64,000 bases of DNA. Source: Rubrivirga marina (GTDB lineage: Bacteria; Bacteroidota; Rhodothermia; Rhodothermales; Rubricoccaceae). Shown here one piece after another: positions 26,286 to 34,666 of the stretch; position 1 is the first letter of the stretch, and the number at the start of each line of letters is the position of its first letter. The translations under genes were made by a program, and so were the position numbers. The stretch is from contig NZ_MQWD01000001.1 of assembly GCF_002283365.1 (NCBI RefSeq), positions 683,694 through 747,693 of the forward strand, given 5' to 3'. The notes below the pieces were generated by a model that made no database searches, was not told where the DNA came from, and was given only the letters and a program-made list of their open reading frames with translations.

Positions 26286-27470
26286 CTACTCGTCCTCCCC
26301 GATGAGGACGGTGACGAAGGTGCTGACGTGGTGGACGGGCGCCGGCGTGCTCGGGAGGGGGCAGATCTCGCCGTAGGTGTAGAACCCGACGGCCGGCAGG
26401 GCCCCGCCGACTTCCTCCTGGAGCCGCTCGGCCTCGTTCCGCACGCGCGTGCCGAGGAGAGCCGGGCGGCTGGCGCACGAGAACACGAGGGCGGCCTCGG
26501 GCGCGGCGCCCGGGTAGGCCGCGCGCGCCCGTTCGGCCGAGGCCGCCGCTCCGTCGAGCAGCTGGTCCCGCGTCGCCGACGTGAACCGGAGGCGGGCGCC
26601 CGGCGTGACCGGCGTCATCGTGACCATGCTCCCGTCGTCTTGGAAGCGCGAGGGGGAGCTGAGGTAGAACGCCTCGCCCCCCGCCGCCCCCTCCTCGCCC
26701 GGGTAGACGGCGAAAAAGTTGGGCGCGCCGGTGTGGGCGTCGACCCCGAAGTAGCGCCGCCAGACGTCCCGGGGGGACTCCCCGTCGATCGCGCGGACGG
26801 TCAGCCCGTCCACGTCCGTCAGCCGGTGCGCCTCGCCGAGCGGCTCCCACCCGCTGGCGAGGCCGGTCGCGACGTGGAGCGGCCCGGCCGCGAGCAGGAC
26901 CGGGAGGGCGTCGGTGTAGACGCGGCCGTTGCAAAACTGGACCGTCTCCTCGAACCGCATCTGGTCCGCCGCCAGCCCGCCGCACACGGGCACGCCCGGC
27001 CCCAGCGCCGCGCCCAGCGCGTCGACCATGCCGAGCGGGATCGTGCAGGGCGCGTCGGCATCGACGCCGCCGATCCCTTCGGGGAGCGCGATGCAGAGCT
27101 TGACGGGCTCTGCCAGCCCGTCGAGCGCCTGCGCGACGGCCTGCCGCGCCGCCTCGGGGTTGGTCCGGGTGTTCTCGCCAACGCCGGCCCGGAACTGCAC
27201 GCGGTCGGAGTGGAGGAGCATGAGGGCGACCGAGTCCTCGGCGAAGCCGCTGGAGGAGATCTCGCCGTGCGTCGTGCACCCGATCAGTTGGAGGCCGGGG
27301 TAGCGCGCCTCGATGCCGTCGAGGAGGGTCTGGTGGTCGTGGTCGACGCCCGCGTAGAGGAGGCCGGCGTGCGCCGCCCGCCCACCGAGCGCGTCGGCAC
27401 ACTGGTCGAGCACCTCTTCGATGGCGTCGGCGGAGTCGAGGTCGTGGCTGTGGCCGGTGGCGACGGTCAT
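26286..27470 (-). CDS. FIST N- and C-terminal domain protein 2 (tandem paralogue)
   Basis: This 394-residue protein is a tandem duplicate of the previous one, with the same ends (MTVATGHSHDLDSADAIEEV and STFVTVLIGEDE). The FIST_N region has HAGLLYAGVDHDHQTLLDGI and CTTHGEISSSGFAEDSVALM. The FIST_C region has VRAIDGESPRDVWRRYFGVD and VGFYTYGEICPLPSTPAPVH. Differences lie mostly in the mid-part (PSRFQDDGSMVTMTPVTPGA here, SHFDDDGRMVMHNPVIEGA in FIST 1), where ligand specificity might differ. It leads the seven-gene unit: 33 bp separate it from FIST 1. An AT-rich block about 105-125 bp upstream is the likely promoter. Confidence 0.92.
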   Translation of the reverse strand: MTVATGHSHDLDSADAIEEVLDQCADALGGRAAHAGLLYAGVDHDHQTLLDGIEARYPGLQLIGCTTHGEISSSGFAEDSVALMLLHSDRVQFRAGVGENTRTNPEAARQAVAQALDGLAEPVKLCIALPEGIGGVDADAPCTIPLGMVDALGAALGPGVPVCGGLAADQMRFEETVQFCNGRVYTDALPVLLAAGPLHVATGLASGWEPLGEAHRLTDVDGLTVRAIDGESPRDVWRRYFGVDAHTGAPNFFAVYPGEEGAAGGEAFYLSSPSRFQDDGSMVTMTPVTPGARLRFTSATRDQLLDGAAASAERARAAYPGAAPEAALVFSCASRPALLGTRVRNEAERLQEEVGGALPAVGFYTYGEICPLPSTPAPVHHVSTFVTVLIGEDE

Positions 27471-27510
27471 GGGTCGGGAGGCAGCGGGGTGGGGATGACG
27501 GCCGCCGCGC

Positions 27511-27527
27511 GCGCTGGCCGCCAGCGC
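27511..27527. other. GC-rich hairpin upstream of FIST gene
   Basis: GCGCTGG (27511-27517) and CCAGCGC (27521-27527) form a perfect 7-bp stem around a 3-nt loop, in the leader of the FIST-kinase unit. It could be an RNA leader hairpin. No T-run follows on either strand. Confidence 0.35.
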
Positions 27528-27574
27528 GGCGCCTGCGCGGGGCGCCGCCCCGGTGGCGAAGGTAGACGAGCGGC

Positions 27575-27593
27575 CTAAATTTTAGAATTTTAA
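27575..27593 (-). promoter_or_regulatory. AT-rich block, candidate promoter of the FIST-kinase unit
   Basis: In DNA that is otherwise very GC-rich, this 19-bp stretch is almost only A and T. On the minus strand it contains two TAAAATT repeats in a row. It lies between the DUF5916 gene stop and the first FIST gene, about 105-125 bp before the FIST start. It only loosely resembles the Bacteroidota TAnnTTTG box. Confidence 0.4.
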
Positions 27594-27610
27594 CGTGATG
27601 GGACCGTCAT

Positions 27611-29836
27611 CTACAGCGCGAACGTGGTCGTCACCTTGGCCAGGACCGCGCGCTGGCTGGTGAACGGCCGCGCCGGCGACGCCCGCAGCCGGTCCGTGTT
27701 GAAGCCCTCGTTGACGACGAGGTAGATGTCGCGCCCCTCGCGGGGGTTGTACCGGAGGCGGAGGTTGAGCAGCCCGCCGCGGGCGGCGCTGTTGACCTGG
27801 GCCACCGACGACAGCGACCACCGCGTGTTGAGCGCGGCCCGCACCCGGAGCCGCCCCACGTGGGCCGTGAACGACTGGTCGCGGTCCGGGAAGCCGATCC
27901 GGTTGAGCTCGTAGGTCCCGTACAAGGCGAGGTGCTTCGAGACCACCCACGTCGGCGAGACGCCAGCCGTGATCCGCCAGCCGTCGTAGAAGGCCCCGCC
28001 GCCGGCGAACACGGACGCCCGTCGCGGCTGGCCGCCCGGCGTGCCGGCGCTGGCCCGCGCGGAGGCGAACGTGTAGGTGCCGGCCGGCACGTCGGCGTCG
28101 TCGGAGAGCGCGAACCCGTTGCGCAGGTCCTCGCGGACGACGTTCGCGCCGACCGACAGCGAGGCGCCCGACCGGAACTGACCGTCCCAGTTCAAGTCCG
28201 TGTCCACCGTCTCGGTCGAGCCGTCGGCGTTGCGGAGGAACGCGAGCGACGAGGCCTCGACGCGGTGGCGCGAGAACGGGCCGCCGGCGCCCCACCCCTG
28301 CGACAGCTCCCCCCGGAGCGCCGTGTAGTCCCGCCTCTGCTCGAATCCCAGTCCGGGCCGGTAGGCCTCGCCCGAGTAGGTGACGGTCGCCGAGTAGCTG
28401 GTCCCGGTGTAGGCCCGCCGCTCCAGCCGCGCCCTCAAGCGCGCCGTGTCCCACGGCGACGCGCCCTCGACCCCGCTGTCGACGGTCTGGACCGCGTTGA
28501 GCGACAGGAACGACTCCTCGAAGACGCGGACGTCGGCGTCGAGGCCGAGCGCGACGTTCGTGGCGCCGTCCTCGCCGACCCGGCTCGTGAGCATGGCCCC
28601 GGCCGTCGAGCGCGCGTTGAACACGGGCCGCCGCACGCGCAGCACGCCGACGTTCTCGGACGGCAGCCGGTCGTCGGGCTCGAGCCCGATCGTCCGCCGC
28701 CCCGTCTGGAGGTTGATCGCGCCGACCTCCCACGCCCCGACGCGCCCCACGAGGCGCCCGCCGCCCAGCAGCGGCACCGCCTCGCCGTCGACGAGCCCGA
28801 TCCGCCGCGTGTAGAACAGCCGGTCCGACCCGCCGAGCCCGACGTCGAACAGGCTCGCGCGCTCGAGGAAGAACTGGCGCTGCTCGGGGAAGAACAGCGA
28901 GAACCGCGTGAGGTTGACCTGCGGCGCGTCGGCCTCGACCTGGGCGAAGTCGGTGTTGAGCGTGAGATCGAGCGTGAGGTCGTCGCTCAGCCCCACCTTG
29001 ACGTCGGCCCCGATCTCGGTCACGGCGTCGTCGGCGCGGACGTAGGCCGACTCGGCCGCGTCCAGGTCGAACGACTGGCCCATCCCGCCGAGCGCGTACG
29101 GCGTCACGTAGACCTGGCGCCGCGGCTCGACGCCCTCGAACACGACGGTCTGGAACTGCGACGGCTTGTTGAAGCTCCAGAACCCCCAGTCGGGCCGGAT
29201 GGCCGGGAAGATGTCGAGCTCGTTCTTCTTGCCGAGGTACCGCCACGCGCTCAGCCCCATCGTCACGCGCCCGCCGTCGGACCGGAAGCGGAGGCTGGAG
29301 AACGGGACGCGCATCTCGGCGAACCAGCCCTCGTCGGTAACCGTCACCTCGGCGTCCCAGAACGTGTTCCACGCCTCGTCGTTGGCGCCGGTGTCACCCG
29401 ACGTCGCGGTGTCGGTGCGCGAGCCCGTGGGGGAGGTCATAAAGGACACGCCGGACTCGTCGTCGCTGAAGGTGTCGAGGCCGAGGGTGAGGTAGTCCGT
29501 CCCGAGCGTGGCGAGGTCGCGCTCGAACGACGCCGCGAAGACGGCCTCGGGCGGGGCGTAGCACCGGCACGAGAGGTAGACGTAGGCGTCGTCGTAGGCC
29601 AGGCGGATCTCGGTCGGCTCCGACGGCGCCTCCCCGAACGAGGGCCAGTGCGTCACGAGCGGGAGCGGGGCGACGGCGTCCCACGCGGCCTCGTCGACGC
29701 GGCCGTCGAGGGTGACGGGGCCCGCCAGCCGGGGCACGACGAACGGCTCGTCGATCGATGCGGGCGCGACGTCGGGCGTCGCCTGGGCGAAGGCGAAGGC
29801 CGGCGCGAGGGCGGCGAGCAGGAGGAGGCGGGTCAT
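27611..29836 (-). CDS. DUF5916 outer-membrane protein with CBM9-like N-terminal domain
   Basis: This 741-residue exported protein begins MTRLLLLAALAPAFAFAQ, a signal peptide. Residues about 40-220 form a carbohydrate-binding-family-9-like domain (GPVTLDGRVDEAAWDAVAPL, YDDAYVYLSCRCYAP, DEGWFAEMRVPFSSLRF). The remainder is the DUF5916 region, with its marker NTDFAQVEADAPQVNLTRFS and LFFPEQRQFFLERASLF, followed by many barrel-like strands. It ends VLAKVTTTFAL. Length is normal for this common Bacteroidota family, which is thought to sit in the outer membrane. No ligand is known. It follows the esterase gene by 65 bp on the same strand. Confidence 0.92.
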   Translation of the reverse strand: MTRLLLLAALAPAFAFAQATPDVAPASIDEPFVVPRLAGPVTLDGRVDEAAWDAVAPLPLVTHWPSFGEAPSEPTEIRLAYDDAYVYLSCRCYAPPEAVFAASFERDLATLGTDYLTLGLDTFSDDESGVSFMTSPTGSRTDTATSGDTGANDEAWNTFWDAEVTVTDEGWFAEMRVPFSSLRFRSDGGRVTMGLSAWRYLGKKNELDIFPAIRPDWGFWSFNKPSQFQTVVFEGVEPRRQVYVTPYALGGMGQSFDLDAAESAYVRADDAVTEIGADVKVGLSDDLTLDLTLNTDFAQVEADAPQVNLTRFSLFFPEQRQFFLERASLFDVGLGGSDRLFYTRRIGLVDGEAVPLLGGGRLVGRVGAWEVGAINLQTGRRTIGLEPDDRLPSENVGVLRVRRPVFNARSTAGAMLTSRVGEDGATNVALGLDADVRVFEESFLSLNAVQTVDSGVEGASPWDTARLRARLERRAYTGTSYSATVTYSGEAYRPGLGFEQRRDYTALRGELSQGWGAGGPFSRHRVEASSLAFLRNADGSTETVDTDLNWDGQFRSGASLSVGANVVREDLRNGFALSDDADVPAGTYTFASARASAGTPGGQPRRASVFAGGGAFYDGWRITAGVSPTWVVSKHLALYGTYELNRIGFPDRDQSFTAHVGRLRVRAALNTRWSLSSVAQVNSAARGGLLNLRLRYNPREGRDIYLVVNEGFNTDRLRASPARPFTSQRAVLAKVTTTFAL

Positions 29837-29901
29837 GGGATCGGGGGAGAGCGTCGGTCCCGCTGGCGGAAGGCGCTGGCGGGTTGTCGGGGGCGGGAGC
29901 G

Positions 29902-30792
29902 TCAGTCGCTGCGGCCGTAGAGCGTGCGGAGCGTCCGGGACACCTGGGCCGGGACGACGGAGGTGTGCGTCTCGTCGGCGAACACGACGGCGTCGACGGT
30001 CACCCCGTCGTAGCCCCGGGTCCGGAGCGCCATGGCGAGCTGTTCCACTGAGGGCACCATCAAGCGCCCCTCCTCCCCTCCCACCGAGAGGAAGACGTGG
30101 GCCGGCGCCGCGTTGGCCTCAGCGAACGCCGCCGCCGTCGCGAACACCTCGCCGCCGTTCCACCACAGCGAGGGGCTGTTGATGCCGACGCGCTGGAACA
30201 GGCCGGGCGCCTCGAAGAGCGCATAGGTCGCGAACAGGCCACCCAGCGACTGCCCCATGAGGCCCCGGTCGCCGGAGGTCCGGTAGGCCCCGTCGACGAA
30301 CGGGATCACCTCCTCGCGGAGGACGCGGAGAAAGTCCGGGCCTCCCCCGGAGACGACGGCCTCCGGGTCCTGCCCGAACTGGGCCGCGACCGTCGAGTCG
30401 GTCGCCAGGCTCACCGACGGGGTGTAGTCCCGCCAGCGGTTCGTGAGCCGCCCGTCGAAGGTCTCCTCTCCGCTATGGACCCCGACGAGGACGACCTCGT
30501 CCAGCGCGCCGTAGATGTCCATGAACTCCCGAGCCATGACCGCCGCGGGGAAGGTGAGGCGGCCGTCGAGGATGTAGAGGACCGGGTAACGCGTCGTGTC
30601 GTCGGCCGCGTAGCCATGGGGCGGGGCAATGGTTAGCCGATACGGGTGTCCGTTGACGGCCGAGATGAGGTCGTGCTGGTGCGTCCCGAGGAGGGTGACG
30701 GGGGGCGCGTCGGCCATCGGCTGGGCGTCGGCCATCGGCTGGGCGCTCGCGGACACCGCCAGCAGGGCGAGAATGAGGAGGCGACAGGTCAT
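29902..30792 (-). CDS. Secreted alpha/beta-hydrolase, esterase D/enterochelin-esterase-like
   Basis: This 296-residue protein begins MTCRLLILALLAVSASAQ, a signal peptide. It belongs to the putative esterase family (IroE/Fes/esterase D type). Signatures are YPVLYILDGRLTFPA near 75, the nucleophile Ser in RGLMGQSLGGLFATYALF, INSPSLWWNGGEV, and the catalytic His in FADETHTSVVPAQV near the end. Residues 19-28 repeat QPMAD twice just after the signal peptide. It may cleave an ester in a siderophore, sugar or xenobiotic; the substrate is unknown. Just downstream of a SnoaL-like gene with a 23-bp gap, it is probably in the same transcript. Confidence 0.9.
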   Translation of the reverse strand: MTCRLLILALLAVSASAQPMADAQPMADAPPVTLLGTHQHDLISAVNGHPYRLTIAPPHGYAADDTTRYPVLYILDGRLTFPAAVMAREFMDIYGALDEVVLVGVHSGEETFDGRLTNRWRDYTPSVSLATDSTVAAQFGQDPEAVVSGGGPDFLRVLREEVIPFVDGAYRTSGDRGLMGQSLGGLFATYALFEAPGLFQRVGINSPSLWWNGGEVFATAAAFAEANAAPAHVFLSVGGEEGRLMVPSVEQLAMALRTRGYDGVTVDAVVFADETHTSVVPAQVSRTLRTLYGRSD

Positions 30793-30815
30793 AGCAGGGG
30801 GGGTTGGAGGGAGGG

Positions 30816-31298
30816 TCAGTTGAACAGGTCGGCCGCCACTTTCCACTCGCCGTCCTCCCTCGTCCACACGACGAGGTAGGACCCCTCGACGACGGAGCCG
30901 TCGGCCAGCGTCGTCGCCGCCCGGCCCCAGTCGAAGGCCATGTCCCCGGACGGAGACACGACGGCGTCCACGGGCTCCCACGAGACCGACACGCCGTCGG
31001 CCGCCTCGGCGGCGAGGAGCGCGCGGGTCGCGGCGACCACGCTATCGCGCCCGACGGTCGGGGGGCGGACCGGGGCCGGGAGGACCGACTCGTCGGCCAG
31101 GAGGGCGGCGATGCCGTCCACGTCGCCCCGACCGTACATCGCCGACGACTCCCGCTCCGGGGCCATCACCGCCTCCCGCTCGGCCGCGAGGTCCACGGCG
31201 ACGGCCTCCGCATTCGTCTGCGGGTCGGGCTGGCAGGCGCCGAGGGTGAGGGCCAGAGCAAGCGCCAGCAGGACGATGGAGGCGGAGCGGGAGATCAT
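30816..31298 (-). CDS. SnoaL/DUF4440-like lipoprotein
   Basis: This 160-residue protein begins MISRSASIVLLALALALTLG with a lipobox ending at Cys22 (TLGAC). The mature part is an NTF2-like (SnoaL/DUF4440) fold: AVMAPERESSAMYGRGDVDG, LLADESVLPAPVRPPTVGRD, SGDMAFDWGRAATTLADGS and the closing strand YLVVWTREDGEWKVAADLFN. Such proteins bind small ligands or act as simple isomerases and hydrolases. An in-frame ATG 14 codons upstream is also possible but does not start at the signal peptide. It is one of four NTF2-like proteins in this region. Confidence 0.85.
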   Translation of the reverse strand: MISRSASIVLLALALALTLGACQPDPQTNAEAVAVDLAAEREAVMAPERESSAMYGRGDVDGIAALLADESVLPAPVRPPTVGRDSVVAATRALLAAEAADGVSVSWEPVDAVVSPSGDMAFDWGRAATTLADGSVVEGSYLVVWTREDGEWKVAADLFN

Positions 31299-31333
31299 GA
31301 GTCTGTCGGGTGTGGGGAGGGACCGGGGGCCGC

Positions 31334-31819
31334 TCATCGCGCGTCGCCGTCGAGCTGGCGGCGGTAGTCGTCGGCGTCGAAGCGGCCCACCGACTCGGCG
31401 ATGCGGCCGCCGTCCCAGCGCGTCCACGTCTCGAACCCGCTGATCCGGACCGCCCGCCCGGTGCCGCCGGGGCCCGTATTCGTGCCGGTGAGCGTCCAGT
31501 GGTACTCGACGCCCGCGGCCCCCTGGTGGAGCGAGTCGAGCGCGACCACCATGTCGGGGAAGGCGACCATGAAGCCGCGCGCGGCCTCGGTGATGGCCTC
31601 CCGGCCGACCGACGGCTCGCCGTCGTTGATGACGAGCCGGCCCCCCTCCGCGTAGAACGAGGCGACGCGGGCGGGGTCCTGACTGGACCACGCGGCGCTG
31701 TAGCGGGCCGCGAAGTCCTGGAGGTCGTCGGGCATGGCAGACGAGGCGGGGCCGGACGCGCACCCGCCGAGGGCGAGCGCCAGTGCGGCGAGGGCGTGGG
31801 TGAGGGCGCGTGGGGTCAT
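31334..31819 (-). CDS. SnoaL-like NTF2-fold lipoprotein
   Basis: This 161-residue protein begins MTPRALTHALAALALALGGC, a lipoprotein signal with Cys20. The mature domain is SnoaL-like: LQDFAARYSAAWSSQDPARV, ASFYAEGGRLVINDGEPSVG, REAITEAARGFMVAFPDMVV, a central HWTLTGTNTGPGGTGRAVRI and the end RIAESVGRFDADDYRRQL. The pattern matches the polyketide-cyclase-like SnoaL group more than DUF4440. It overlaps the MFS gene stop by one base (TGATG), so the two are coupled, and the next gene follows after 35 bp. The substrate is unknown. Confidence 0.87.
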   Translation of the reverse strand: MTPRALTHALAALALALGGCASGPASSAMPDDLQDFAARYSAAWSSQDPARVASFYAEGGRLVINDGEPSVGREAITEAARGFMVAFPDMVVALDSLHQGAAGVEYHWTLTGTNTGPGGTGRAVRISGFETWTRWDGGRIAESVGRFDADDYRRQLDGDAR

Positions 31820-33195
31820 CAGAGCACCTCGGCGGGTTCGAGGGGGGCCGGCGGCCGCGACGGCTCGGGCATGGCGTCGAGCACGTCCGGCACGTACGCG
31901 CGGTCGAGCGCGGCCAGGCGCGCCACGTGGGCCGCCACGTCCAGGCGCAGGAGCAGGGTGGCGCCTGCGATCGGGACGGCCGCCAGCGCGAAGAACACCT
32001 GCGCGGGAGAGAGCGTCGCCACGAGCAGTCCCATCGCCCCCGATCCCGAGATGTACCCGACGTTCGCGACGGCCATGAAGAGGGCGAACTGGACCGCCGC
32101 GACAGGCCGCCAGCACAGCGCCATGCACGTCGCGAAAAACGCGATGGTGGCGAGCGTCTGGGCCGTGACCGCGAGCAACAGGTACCCCTGCACCACGAGC
32201 GCCGTCCCCCAGAGCGCCGGCGCGAGCCCCATCCCGACGCCGACGGCGGCGAGGGTGAGCAACGCGCCCCCGACCGCGCCCGTCCACCCGAGCCGCCGCA
32301 CGAGCAGTCCGCCGCCGACCATCCCGACGACGCCCCCCACAAGCTTGGCGACGGCCATCGCGTTCGAGAACGCCGCGTCGGCCCAGCCGAGGTGCTGTAC
32401 GGTGAACACGGGGCCGTAGGCGTCGAAGAGGCCCTCGCTGAGCTGGAGGACGAACCCCAGCGCCGCGGCGAGCAGGACGGCCGGGAAGACGACGACCCGG
32501 CGGAGGCCCCGCCCGATCTCACCCCACCCGTCGGGCTGGAGGGCCTCCGCGACCGCCGACGCCTTGCCCGCCGTCCACGGCAGCAGCCGCTCGCCGGGCC
32601 GCTCGCGGAGCAGTAGTGGCAACAGCACGAACGCGAGTGTCGCGCCCCCCGCCAGCGCGAACGTGGCCGAGACCCCGACCCGCCCGAACAGCCAGGACGC
32701 GACGGTCGCCGTCGCCGCCGTCCCGAGGACTTTCCCGCCCCACATCAGCCCATTCGCCCGGCCCTGCTCGTCGAGCGGCACCACGTCGACCACCAGCGCG
32801 TCGGTCGCGATGTCCTGGAGGGCGAGGAAGAGGCTCCCGGCGACCATCATCGCCGTGAGCAGGCCGAGGTGGGCGAGCGGGTCGGGCACGAGGGCCATCG
32901 CGGCGTAGCCGAGCGCGCCGCCCGTGGTCCCCGCGAGCATCCAGGGCCGCCGCCGCCCCATCGCGAGGACCGTGTACCGCTCCATGACCGGCGCGTAGAC
33001 CAGCTTGAGCGTCCACGGCAAGACCGAGACGCTCACCCACCCGCCGATGACGGCGGGCGCGACGCCCTGGGCGGCCAGGTAGGCCGGGAACGCCGTGATG
33101 ATCAGCCCGATCTGGATGCCCTGCGCGACGTACATCGCGGTGACGGTCGTCAGGCGGAGCGGACGGCTGGCGGAGAGGGAGGGGAGCGTCGGCAT
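31819..33195 (-). CDS. MFS transporter, AmpG-like
   Basis: This 458-residue inner-membrane protein has about 12 hydrophobic segments. It begins MPTLPSLSASRPLRLTTVTAMYV. The first loop has WTLKLVYAPVMERYTVLAMG and GRRRPWMLAGTTGGALGYAA, a layout seen in AmpG-type muropeptide permeases and related acetyl-CoA-transporter-like MFS proteins. The central loop is LRERPGERLLPWTAGKASAV. Length is normal for MFS. The gene starts 4 bp after the amino-acid permease stop and overlaps the downstream SnoaL-like start by one base, so it is part of a tightly packed transport/metabolism operon. The substrate is not known. Confidence 0.88.
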   Translation of the reverse strand: MPTLPSLSASRPLRLTTVTAMYVAQGIQIGLIITAFPAYLAAQGVAPAVIGGWVSVSVLPWTLKLVYAPVMERYTVLAMGRRRPWMLAGTTGGALGYAAMALVPDPLAHLGLLTAMMVAGSLFLALQDIATDALVVDVVPLDEQGRANGLMWGGKVLGTAATATVASWLFGRVGVSATFALAGGATLAFVLLPLLLRERPGERLLPWTAGKASAVAEALQPDGWGEIGRGLRRVVVFPAVLLAAALGFVLQLSEGLFDAYGPVFTVQHLGWADAAFSNAMAVAKLVGGVVGMVGGGLLVRRLGWTGAVGGALLTLAAVGVGMGLAPALWGTALVVQGYLLLAVTAQTLATIAFFATCMALCWRPVAAVQFALFMAVANVGYISGSGAMGLLVATLSPAQVFFALAAVPIAGATLLLRLDVAAHVARLAALDRAYVPDVLDAMPEPSRPPAPLEPAEVL

Positions 33196-33199
33196 AGGG

Positions 33200-34666
33200 T
33201 CAGAGCACGGGTTCTGGATCGGGGACGGCGCGCGGGTGGGGGGCCACCGCCTGGGGCTCGTCGGCGGCCGGTTCGTCGCCCAGCCAGTCGGCCGGGTCAT
33301 CGGGCGGGAGACGATGGGCGTAGTGGGCGTAGACCGGCAGGCCGAGGGCGATCAGCCCCAGCCCCGCGAGCGCCCGCCCCGGCGTCGCGACGAGCGTGTT
33401 GACGAGCAGGAACCCGACCGCCAGGAGGTACAGCGCGGGCACAACCGGGTAGCCCCACGTGCGGACGGGCCGCTCCGCCTCGGGCCGCTGGCGGCGGAGC
33501 ACGAACAGGGCCCCGACGGTCAGCCCCTGGAACAGGAGCGTGGCGAAGACGAACAGGTCGCTCAGGATCTCGAACGTGCCCGAGGCCGCGAACACGACCC
33601 CCAGCGCCCCGGCCAGCAGAACCGCGTTGCGCGGAACGCGCGTGCGCGGCGAGATCCGCGCGAGGGGGGCGGGCAGGAGCCCGTCGGCGGCCATCGCGAA
33701 GGGGATGCGGGAGGTCGTGAGGACCGATGTGTAGAGCGTCCCGAACGACGACATGACCAGCCCGGCGGCCATCGCCGAGGCCGCCCCGGCCCCGAGGAAC
33801 CGCACGGCCACCTCGCGGGCCACCGACGACGCCGGCGACACGGCGGCGACGGCCTCGGGTGGCAGCACGTAGAAGTAGGCCGCGTTGATGAGCACGTAGA
33901 GCGCCACGATGAGCACGGTCGCGCCGACGAGGGCGCGTGGGAGCGTCCACGACGGTCGCCGGACCTCACCGGCCACGCCGACCATGTACTGCCAGCCGTT
34001 GTAGCTCCACAACGCCCCGATCATGGCGGCGCCGAACCCGGCCACGCCGAACCGCGCACGCGACGGCACGTCGGCGCACGCTGCCGCTGCGCCCGTCTGC
34101 CCGAAGTGGGCCCACGACCCGTCGCCCAGCCAGAACGCCCCCATGCCGATGCCGAGCACGAGGGCCACCTTCGCCGCCGTCAAGACCGTGGCCATGCGCC
34201 CCGACGCACGGACCGAGGTGAGGTTGAGCGCGACGACGACCCCGAGCACCGCCAGCGGGAGCAGCCGGACCGCCCAGGGCGCGAGCGCTCCGCCGACGAG
34301 GTCGTTCAGGAAGACGACGAACAGGATCGCGAGGGCCGCGAGGCCCGCGCCGTTCCCGACGAACGTCTCCATCCAACCGTAGAGGAACGCCCATCGCCGC
34401 CCGAAGGCGGCGCCGAGGTAGTTGTAGGCCCCGCCCGCGCGGGGCATCATCGTCGCCAGCTCGGCGTAGGCGAGCGCGCCGAACAACGTGAGCGCGCCCG
34501 CGAGGCCATAGACGGCCAGCACCGCGCCCGGCGAGCCGACGTTGCACGTCATCACGCGGGCCTTGACGAAGACGCCCGTCCCGATGACGACGGCGATGAC
34601 GATGGCCGCCGTGGGGACGAGCGTCAGCCCGCGCGTGAGGGTGGCGTCTGGTGCCGGCGCCTTCAT
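33200..34666 (-). CDS. APC-superfamily amino-acid permease
   Basis: This 488-residue inner-membrane protein has about 12 transmembrane segments. The N-terminal part has IAVVIGTGVFVKARVMTCNV and the consensus region AYAELATMMPRAGGAYNYLG, both typical of the APC (amino acid/polyamine/organocation) family. Later come YNGWQYMVGVAGEVRRPSWT and RISPRTRVPRNAVLLAGALG. The C-terminal tail (DDPADWLGDEPAADEPQAV) is acidic and proline-rich. Its start overlaps the SDR stop by four bases, and the MFS gene follows after 4 bp. It probably imports or exchanges an amino acid or amine; the substrate cannot be read. Confidence 0.92.
   Translation of the reverse strand: MKAPAPDATLTRGLTLVPTAAIVIAVVIGTGVFVKARVMTCNVGSPGAVLAVYGLAGALTLFGALAYAELATMMPRAGGAYNYLGAAFGRRWAFLYGWMETFVGNGAGLAALAILFVVFLNDLVGGALAPWAVRLLPLAVLGVVVALNLTSVRASGRMATVLTAAKVALVLGIGMGAFWLGDGSWAHFGQTGAAAACADVPSRARFGVAGFGAAMIGALWSYNGWQYMVGVAGEVRRPSWTLPRALVGATVLIVALYVLINAAYFYVLPPEAVAAVSPASSVAREVAVRFLGAGAASAMAAGLVMSSFGTLYTSVLTTSRIPFAMAADGLLPAPLARISPRTRVPRNAVLLAGALGVVFAASGTFEILSDLFVFATLLFQGLTVGALFVLRRQRPEAERPVRTWGYPVVPALYLLAVGFLLVNTLVATPGRALAGLGLIALGLPVYAHYAHRLPPDDPADWLGDEPAADEPQAVAPHPRAVPDPEPVL

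Noticed and set aside
25101-27470. Tandem FIST genes as an assembly artefact
   Set aside because: The two copies differ over most of their length and have different lengths (383 and 394 residues), so they are real diverged paralogues.
25143-27578. Plus-strand open frame of 811 codons opposite the two FIST genes
   Set aside because: Antisense shadow of well-supported FIST genes with no recognisable domain.
29857-29886. Repeated CGCTGGCGG in the gap before the DUF5916 gene
   Set aside because: The two copies are direct, not inverted, and cannot form a stem; probably chance in GC-rich DNA.
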